A DNA stretch of 64,000 bases from Azospirillum sp. B510 (GTDB lineage Bacteria; Pseudomonadota; Alphaproteobacteria; Azospirillales; Azospirillaceae), in assembly GCF_000010725.1 (NCBI RefSeq), contig NC_013854.1, positions 2,385,001 to 2,449,000 on the forward strand, written 5' to 3'. Position 1 is the stretch's first letter. Each line of letters starts with the position of its first letter. The notes under the pieces were generated by a model that was not told the origin of the DNA, ran no database searches, and saw nothing but the letters and a program-made list of their open reading frames with translations. Below, one piece after another: positions 58,270-64,000 of this stretch. The translations under genes and the position numbers were made by a program.

Positions 58270-59796
58270 TTACCGAGCGGCGACCGAGACACCGGACGCG
58301 GCGTGCGACGCGGCCAGCTTGGTCTGGTAGGTCTGGATCAGCTGCTCGACCGATGCCGAGGTGACGTTCAGGAAGCTGCTGGGATAGATGCCCATCCACA
58401 GGACGACGGCGATCAGCGGCAGGAACACCGCGATCTCACGCGGGGTCATGTCGAACATCGCCTTGAGGTCCGGCTTGGTCAGCTTGCCGTAGACGATGCG
58501 GCGGTACAGCCAAAGCGCGTAGGCGGCGCCCAGCACCATGCCGGTGGCGGCGAGCGCCGCGACCCAGGTGTTGTCGCGGAACACGCCCATCAGCACCAGG
58601 AATTCGCCGACGAAACCGGCGGTGCCGGGCAGACCGACCGAGGCCATGGTCATGAACAGGAAGACGACGGCGTATTTCGGCATGTTCTTCACGAGGCCGC
58701 CGTAGCGGGCGATCTCGCGGGTGTGCAGCCGGTCATAGACGACGCCGACGCACAGGAACAGCGCACCCGACACGACGCCGTGCGACAGCATCTGGAACAC
58801 CGAGCCCTCGATGCCCTGCTGGTTCAGCGCGAACATGCCGATGGTGACGAAGCCCATATGGGCGACCGACGAGTAGGCGATCAGCTTCTTCATGTCCTCC
58901 TGGGCCAGCGCGACCAGCGAGGTGTAGATCACGGCGACGACCGACAGGGTGTAGATCAGCGGCGCGAAATACTCGGTCGCTTCCGGCAGGATCGGGATGT
59001 TGAAGCGCAGGAAACCGTAACCGCCCATCTTCAGCAGCACGCCGGCCAGGATGACCGAACCGGCGGTCGGCGCCTCGACGTGGGCGTCCGGCAGCCAGGT
59101 ATGGACCGGCCACATCGGCACCTTCACCGCGAAGGAGGCGAAGAAGGCCAGCCACAGCCACAGCTGCATGCCGCGCGGGAACTGGGTGGCGGTGATGGTC
59201 GGGATGTCGGTGGTGCCGGCCACATAATACATGGCCAGGATCGCCAGCAGCATCAGGACCGAGCCGAGCAGCGTGTAGAGAAAGAACTTGAAGGCGGCAT
59301 AGACGCGGCGCGGACCGCCCCAGACACCGATGATCAGGAACATCGGGATCAGGACGCCTTCGAAGAACATGTAGAACAGCACGAAGTCCAGGGCGCAGAA
59401 CATCCCGATCATCAGGGTTTCCAGCGCCAGGAAGGCGATCATGTATTCCTTGAGGCGGACCTGCACCGACTCCCAGCTCGCCAGGATGCACAGCGGCATC
59501 AGGAAGCCGGACAGGACGACGAACAGCACCGAGATGCCGTCGACGCCCATGTGATAGTTGATGCCGAACTCGGGGATCCAGCCCGCCTTCTCGACCATCT
59601 GGTAGCCGGGATTGCGCGGGTCGAAATTGGCCCAGATCAGCAGGGTCAGGACGAAGGTGACGAGCGTCGTCCACAGCGCGATATACCGCACGTTCCGCCG
59701 AACGTCCGGGCTGTCGCCCCGGCAGAACAGCAGGATCAGCGCGACGCCCACGAGCGGCAGGAAGGTCGCGAACGACAGGATCGGCCAGCTAGCCAT
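58270..59796 (-). CDS. nuoM: NADH-quinone oxidoreductase subunit M
   Basis: NuoM is the second antiporter-like subunit. The 508-residue protein shows the conserved [20 protein letters not shown] glutamate segment, [24 protein letters not shown] and [15 protein letters not shown]. About 14 membrane segments are present. The gene is 25 bases after nuoL. Confidence 0.98.
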   Translation of the reverse strand: MASWPILSFATFLPLVGVALILLFCRGDSPDVRRNVRYIALWTTLVTFVLTLLIWANFDPRNPGYQMVEKAGWIPEFGINYHMGVDGISVLFVVLSGFLMPLCILASWESVQVRLKEYMIAFLALETLMIGMFCALDFVLFYMFFEGVLIPMFLIIGVWGGPRRVYAAFKFFLYTLLGSVLMLLAILAMYYVAGTTDIPTITATQFPRGMQLWLWLAFFASFAVKVPMWPVHTWLPDAHVEAPTAGSVILAGVLLKMGGYGFLRFNIPILPEATEYFAPLIYTLSVVAVIYTSLVALAQEDMKKLIAYSSVAHMGFVTIGMFALNQQGIEGSVFQMLSHGVVSGALFLCVGVVYDRLHTREIARYGGLVKNMPKYAVVFLFMTMASVGLPGTAGFVGEFLVLMGVFRDNTWVAALAATGMVLGAAYALWLYRRIVYGKLTKPDLKAMFDMTPREIAVFLPLIAVVLWMGIYPSSFLNVTSASVEQLIQTYQTKLAASHAASGVSVAAR

Positions 59797-59821
59797 TGTT
59801 GTTGTTCTCCTTCGAAACCGC

Positions 59822-61927
59822 TCAGCCGAAGACCGAGAGCCAGGCGATGAGCAGGACGACCCCGATCACCATGGCAAAGGCGTAGTGGTAGACATAGCCC
59901 GACTGCAACCGGCTGGCGCGGGCGGCGACGTCGCGGGTGGCGGCGGCGACACCGTCCGGACCCACGCCGTCGATCACCGCCCCGTCGCCCGACTTCCACA
60001 GGCCATAGCCGAGCGCCTTGGCCGGACGGGTGAACAGCGCGTCATACAGCTCGTCGAAGTACCATTTGTTGTAGAGGAACTGATGGATGCCGCGGAAGGT
60101 GGCGGCGATCCGGCCCGGCAGGCCCGGCATCATCACATAGCCGATATAGGCCATGGCGATACCGATCAGACCGACGACCAGCGGAGCCAGCGAGACCCAG
60201 CCCGGCGTGTGGTGGTGCGCGGCTTCGACCGAGTCATGGCCGTGCAGGACGGCGATGGCCTTGCCCCAGAACTCCGCCCGGTCATGACCGATGAAATAGT
60301 CGTGGAAACCGACACCGGCGAACAGCGCGCCCAGCGTCAGGACGCCCAGCGGGATCAGCATGACAACCGGCGATTCATGGGCGTGGTCGTAGACGTCCTT
60401 GTCCATCCGCGGCGTGCCGTGGAAGGTCATGAACAACAGGCGCCAGGAGTAGAAGGCGGTCAGCAGCGCCGCGGCGATGCCGAGGGCGAAGGCGAAGCGT
60501 CCGACCCCGCTGCCCGAGGCGAAGGCCGCCTCCAGGATCATGTCCTTGGAGTAGTAACCGGCGAAGAAGGGCAGACCGGCGAGCGCCAGATTGCCGATCC
60601 ACATCACCGCGTAGGTGAAGGGGATCTTGCGCCAGACGCCGCCCATCTTGCGCATGTCCTGCTCATGGTGCAGGGCGTGGATGACCGAGCCGGCGCCAAG
60701 GAACAGCAGCGCCTTGAAGAAGGCGTGGGTGAACAGGTGGAACATCGCCGCGCCGTAGGCGGAGACGCCGGCGGCGAAGAACATGTAGCCGAGCTGCGAC
60801 ATCGTCGAATAGGCGATGACGCGCTTGATGTCGAACTGGGTGAACCCGATGGTCGCCGCGACGAAGGCGGTCAGGCCACCGACCACCGTCACCACCTCCA
60901 GCGCCGTCGGAGCGTATTCGAAGACCGGCGACAGGCGGCAGACCATGAAGACGCCGGCGGTGACCATGGTGGCGGCATGGATCAGCGCCGACACCGGGGT
61001 CGGGCCCTCCATCGCGTCCGGCAGCCAGGTGTGCAGGCCGAGCTGGGCCGACTTGCCCATCGCGCCCATGAACAGCAGCAGACAGGCGACGGTCAGGCCG
61101 TTGAAGTTCCAGCTGAGGAAATGCAGCGTCTCGCCGGTCAGCGTCGGGGCCTTGGCGAAGATCGCGTCGAACTGGACCGAGCCGGTCAGAACGAAGATGG
61201 CGAAGATGCCGAGCGCGAAGCCGAAGTCGCCGACGCGGTTGACCAGGAAGGCCTTCATGGCGGCGGCGTTGGCCGACGGCTTCTCGTACCAGAAGTTGAT
61301 CAGCAGGTAGGAGGCCAGACCGACGCCCTCCCAGCCGAAGAACAGCTGGACCAGATTGTCCGCCGTCACCAGCATCAGCATGGCGAAGGTGAACAGCGAC
61401 AGATAGCCCATGAAGCGCGGCTTCTGCGGGTCCTCGGCCATGTAGCCGATCGAGTAGACATGCACGCAGGCCGACACGGTGTTGACGACGATCAGCATCA
61501 CCGCGGTGAGCTGGTCGACGCGCAGCGCCCACTTCACGTCGAGCGTGCCGCTCTGGATCCAGGTCATCAACTCGATCGTGCGCGGATGGGCGTGCACGGC
61601 GACGTCGTAGAACAGGATCCAGGACAGGACCGCCGAGACGATCACAGCGCCCGCCGTCACGAACTGGGCGATGCGGTCGCCCACAGTCGGCGGCGGGGCG
61701 GCGGCATGATGGTCGTCATGGCCGTCGTCATGGGCATGATCATCATGGGCATGGTCGTCATGGTGGGCGATCCGGGCATGCCCGTGATCGTCCCCATGAC
61801 CGTCATGGCCATGACCGTGGCTTCCGTGACCCGCTGCGGTCGGCTGGACCTTCGGCCCGCCGAACAGCGCGATCGATCCGGCGACGAGGAACGCCAGGAG
61901 CGGAAGGAATACGACTAGCACTTCCAT
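59822..61927 (-). CDS. nuoL: NADH-quinone oxidoreductase subunit L with His/Asp-rich insert
   Basis: NuoL is the distal antiporter-like subunit with the long lateral helix. The 701-residue protein has [51 protein letters not shown] and [14 protein letters not shown], all typical. Between the first and second membrane segments lies an unusual stretch (residues 34-74) with 16 histidines and 11 aspartates. E. coli NuoL (613 residues) lacks it. The rest of the sequence is normal, so the enzyme is likely functional. Confidence 0.97.
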   Translation of the reverse strand: MEVLVVFLPLLAFLVAGSIALFGGPKVQPTAAGHGSHGHGHDGHGDDHGHARIAHHDDHAHDDHAHDDGHDDHHAAAPPPTVGDRIAQFVTAGAVIVSAVLSWILFYDVAVHAHPRTIELMTWIQSGTLDVKWALRVDQLTAVMLIVVNTVSACVHVYSIGYMAEDPQKPRFMGYLSLFTFAMLMLVTADNLVQLFFGWEGVGLASYLLINFWYEKPSANAAAMKAFLVNRVGDFGFALGIFAIFVLTGSVQFDAIFAKAPTLTGETLHFLSWNFNGLTVACLLLFMGAMGKSAQLGLHTWLPDAMEGPTPVSALIHAATMVTAGVFMVCRLSPVFEYAPTALEVVTVVGGLTAFVAATIGFTQFDIKRVIAYSTMSQLGYMFFAAGVSAYGAAMFHLFTHAFFKALLFLGAGSVIHALHHEQDMRKMGGVWRKIPFTYAVMWIGNLALAGLPFFAGYYSKDMILEAAFASGSGVGRFAFALGIAAALLTAFYSWRLLFMTFHGTPRMDKDVYDHAHESPVVMLIPLGVLTLGALFAGVGFHDYFIGHDRAEFWGKAIAVLHGHDSVEAAHHHTPGWVSLAPLVVGLIGIAMAYIGYVMMPGLPGRIAATFRGIHQFLYNKWYFDELYDALFTRPAKALGYGLWKSGDGAVIDGVGPDGVAAATRDVAARASRLQSGYVYHYAFAMVIGVVLLIAWLSVFG

Positions 61928-61936
61928 GGCGCCGCC

Positions 61937-62245
61937 TCAGCCCTTCATCATGTTGATGTCTTCGACTCGGATCGAGCCGCGGTTGCGGAAGTAGACCACC
62001 AGGATGGCGAGGCCGATGGCCGCCTCGGCGGCGGCGACGGTCAGGATGATCATGGCGAAGACCTGGCCGACCAGGTCGTGCAGGAAGGTCGAGAAGGCGA
62101 CGAGGTTCAGGTTCACCGCCAGCAGCATCATCTCGATCGACATCATGATGATGATGACGTTCTTCCGGTTCAGGAAGATGCCAAGCACACCGAGCGTGAA
62201 GATGATGGCCGAGACCGTCAGGTAATGTCCGAGACCGATCTCCAT
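61937..62245 (-). CDS. nuoK: NADH-quinone oxidoreductase subunit K
   Basis: NuoK (ND4L) is a three-segment membrane subunit in the proton path. The 102 residues contain the two membrane glutamates, in [13 protein letters not shown] and [11 protein letters not shown]. The ATG at 62245 gives the usual N-terminus [11 protein letters not shown]; a GTG two codons upstream overlaps the nuoJ stop and is also possible. Confidence 0.97.
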   Translation of the reverse strand: MEIGLGHYLTVSAIIFTLGVLGIFLNRKNVIIIMMSIEMMLLAVNLNLVAFSTFLHDLVGQVFAMIILTVAAAEAAIGLAILVVYFRNRGSIRVEDINMMKG

Positions 62246-62247
62246 GA

Positions 62248-62862
62248 TCACACGCCCTCCCCGGTCGTGACCTTGCGGATGGCGACCACGTCTTCCCGGC
62301 GACGGGCGATCTGGACGCCGACATTCTGTTTGCGCACGCCGGCCCGGTGGCGCAGCGTCAGCACGATGGCGCCGATCATGGCGATCAGCAGGATGATGCC
62401 CGACGCCTGGAACAGATAGACATACTGGGTGTAGATCAGCCGGCCCAGCGCATGGGTGTTGGTCACCTGATCGAGCGCCGGGGTCGGAGCGCCGATGGTG
62501 GCGGCCACGTTCGGGGCGACGATCCAGCCGCCGAGCACCGCGGCCAGTTCGGCCAGCAGGATCAGACCGACCAGCGCGCCCAGCGGCAGCGCTTCCATCG
62601 CGCCCTGGCGCAGTTCGCGGAAGTTGATGTCGAGCATCATCACCACGAACAGGAACAGCACGGCCACGGCGCCGACATAGACGATGACGAGGATCATCGC
62701 GATGAACTCCGCCCCCATCAGGACGCAGAGACCGGCGGCCTGGAAGAAGGCGAGGATCAGATAGAGGACGGAATGAACGGGGTTCCGCGCCGAGATGACC
62801 ATCACACCGGAGGCCACCAGCAGCGCGGCGAACACGTAGAAGGCGATGCCTTGGACTATCAT
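62248..62862 (-). CDS. nuoJ: NADH-quinone oxidoreductase subunit J
   Basis: NuoJ (ND6) is a five-segment membrane subunit. The 204-residue protein shows the typical [20 protein letters not shown] and the flexible third helix [22 protein letters not shown]. The C-terminal cytoplasmic tail contains [18 protein letters not shown], as in other alphaproteobacteria. It is 18 bases after nuoI. Confidence 0.97.
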   Translation of the reverse strand: MIVQGIAFYVFAALLVASGVMVISARNPVHSVLYLILAFFQAAGLCVLMGAEFIAMILVIVYVGAVAVLFLFVVMMLDINFRELRQGAMEALPLGALVGLILLAELAAVLGGWIVAPNVAATIGAPTPALDQVTNTHALGRLIYTQYVYLFQASGIILLIAMIGAIVLTLRHRAGVRKQNVGVQIARRREDVVAIRKVTTGEGV

Positions 62863-62880
62863 CGTATTTCTCGCTTCCGC

Positions 62881-63369
62881 TTACCGGTAAGGAGCCTCGG
62901 CCGCGAGGTTCTGGGCGATTTCCGCCTCCCAGCGGTCGCCGTTCGCCAGCAGCTTCTGCTTGTTGTAGAAGAGCTCTTCACGGTTTTCGGTGGAGAACTC
63001 GAAGTTCGGCCCCATGACCACCGCGTCGACCGGGCAGGCCTCCTGGCACAGGCCGCAGTAGATGCACTTGGTCATGTCGATGTCGTAGCGCGTGGTGCGG
63101 CGGCTGCCGTCGTCACGCGGTTCGGCCTCGATGGTGATGGCGAGAGCCGGGCACACCGCCTCGCACAGCTTGCACGCGATGCAGCGCTCCTCGCCGCTCG
63201 CATAGCGGCGGAGCACATGCTCACCACGGAAGCGCGAGCTGATGGGCCCCTTCTCATAGGGGTAGTTGATCGTGACCTTCGGCTTGAACATGTAGCGAAA
63301 GGTCAGCGCCATACCACAGACCAGCTCGGTCAGGAACAGGCTGCGCGCCGCGCGGTCGAGGAACGCCAT
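62881..63369 (-). CDS. nuoI: NADH-quinone oxidoreductase subunit I (two [4Fe-4S] clusters)
   Basis: NuoI carries clusters N6a and N6b in the peripheral arm. The eight ligand cysteines are in [12 protein letters not shown] and [12 protein letters not shown]. The 162-residue length and the motif [20 protein letters not shown] match the mitochondrial TYKY/alphaproteobacterial type. The ATG at 63369 has AGGAG about ten bases upstream; the longer frame upstream is not conserved in character. Confidence 0.97.
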   Translation of the reverse strand: MAFLDRAARSLFLTELVCGMALTFRYMFKPKVTINYPYEKGPISSRFRGEHVLRRYASGEERCIACKLCEAVCPALAITIEAEPRDDGSRRTTRYDIDMTKCIYCGLCQEACPVDAVVMGPNFEFSTENREELFYNKQKLLANGDRWEAEIAQNLAAEAPYR

Positions 63370-63478
63370 GGCCTCTTCGTCTCCTTCCTCGCCGGTGGGT
63401 CCCCCTGATCGGGGCGGCCCGCCGGCACTCAAATCGACAGTCAGTATCGGGTTCGGTGCGGATGGCTTTCGCCGCCGC

Positions 63479-64000
63479 TCACTTCGGCAGCCAGCCGAAG
63501 GTCACCAGCACGCCGGCGGTCAGCACGACCCAGAACAGCGAGAAGGGCAGGAAGACCTTCCAACCCAGCCGCATCAGCTGGTCGTAGCGGTAGCGCGGCA
63601 TCGTGCCGCGAACCCAGATGAAGGTGAACAGGCAGAACGCGATCTTCAGCAGGAACCACACGATGCCCGGCACCCAGGTGAAGGGCGCGAAGGGCAACGG
63701 GGGCAGCCAGCCGCCGAGGAACAGGATGCTCGTCATCGCGCTCATCAGGATCATGTTGGCGTATTCGCCAAGGAAGAAGAGCACGAAGGGGCCGGAGCTG
63801 TATTCGACCATGAAGCCGGCGACCAGTTCCGACTCGCCTTCCGGCAGGTCGAAGGGCGAACGGTTGGTCTCGGCCAGCGCCGAGATGAAGAACATGATGA
63901 ACATCGGGAAGAGCGGGATGGCGAACCACACCGTCTCCTGGGCCTTGACGATCGCCGTCAGGTTCAGCGACCCGGTGCACAGCAGGACGGTGACGAGGAT
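63479..64000 (-). CDS. nuoH: NADH-quinone oxidoreductase subunit H, C-terminal part
   Basis: The gene runs off the end of the window; 173 C-terminal residues are visible. NuoH (ND1) forms much of the quinone chamber. The signature [20 protein letters not shown] is present, followed by membrane segments and [22 protein letters not shown]. The segment order and end (FGWLPK) are typical. It precedes nuoI with a spacing of 109 bases that holds no gene. Confidence 0.97.
   Translation of the reverse strand: MLVTVLLCTGSLNLTAIVKAQETVWFAIPLFPMFIMFFISALAETNRSPFDLPEGESELVAGFMVEYSSGPFVLFFLGEYANMILMSAMTSILFLGGWLPPLPFAPFTWVPGIVWFLLKIAFCLFTFIWVRGTMPRYRYDQLMRLGWKVFLPFSLFWVVLTAGVLVTFGWLPK

Noticed and set aside
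59612..61918. 768-codon plus-strand open frame opposite nuoL
   Set aside because: It is antisense to a certain complex I gene, and its apparent Asp/His/Arg richness reflects the reverse of membrane protein codons.

Overview
The window is about 64 kb of GC-rich chromosome (roughly 68% by eye) from an alphaproteobacterium. Gene content and order point to the Rhodospirillales, most likely Azospirillum or a close relative. Supporting signs are the division cluster order, a very long Pro/Gln-rich FtsZ linker, the short ProS type, an ATP12-family chaperone, a DUF1467-mce pair and the rnj-coaX-birA-nuoN order. No rRNA, tRNA, CRISPR array or complete prophage was seen. The species assignment is inference from gene content, not from a database search.

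Layout. (1) 1-11761, plus strand: the division and cell wall cluster murD(partial)-ftsW-murG-small ORF-murC-murB-ddl-ftsQ-ftsA-ftsZ, followed by lpxC. Most junctions through ftsQ are ATGA-type overlaps, and strong hairpin-plus-T terminators follow ftsZ and lpxC. (2) 11870-19256, mostly minus strand: a bacteriohemerythrin, NAD-dependent ligase LigA, GuaB, RlmE and a Ppx/GppA phosphatase, with one unknown plus-strand gene. (3) 19257-20000: an AT-richer non-coding stretch with an 18-bp perfect palindrome and an orphan bidirectional terminator. (4) 20001-29031, plus strand: an ABC1/UbiB-type kinase, the queuosine operon queA-tgt-queF-queG, an Eis-like acetyltransferase with a problematic 5' end, and a large chemoreceptor. 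(5) 29102-33013: small genes (CYTH, two small membrane proteins, an ACT-domain protein, an unknown) and the psd-pssA pair. (6) 33070-37871, minus strand: a complete BMP-type (probably nucleoside) ABC importer. (7) 38119-44150: YgfZ, a PRC-barrel protein, crcB-RluC-type synthase-HAD phosphatase-ATP12, an isochorismatase-like hydrolase and a Tat-like dienelactone hydrolase. (8) 44259-48718, minus strand: lolD, lolC/E, two phage-tail-like small genes, then proS. (9) 48853-50205: an intact ISAs1-type insertion sequence with a 10-bp target duplication. (10) 50213-51615: an overlapping unknown pair, one exported and one cytoplasmic. (11) 52092-64000, minus strand: tag, DUF1467, mce, RNase J, coaX, birA and complex I genes nuoN to nuoH (partial).

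Most of the window is conserved housekeeping. The accessory or unexplained parts are the two low-GC phage-tail-like genes between proS and lolC, the IS element, the unknown pair beside it, the palindrome and terminator region at 19257-20000, the small ORF inside the murein cluster, and lineage-specific additions to conserved proteins: a duplicated helix-hairpin-helix block in LigA, His-rich segments in NuoL and MurG, and the FtsZ linker. I did not find evidence for a defence system, secretion system or biosynthetic cluster.
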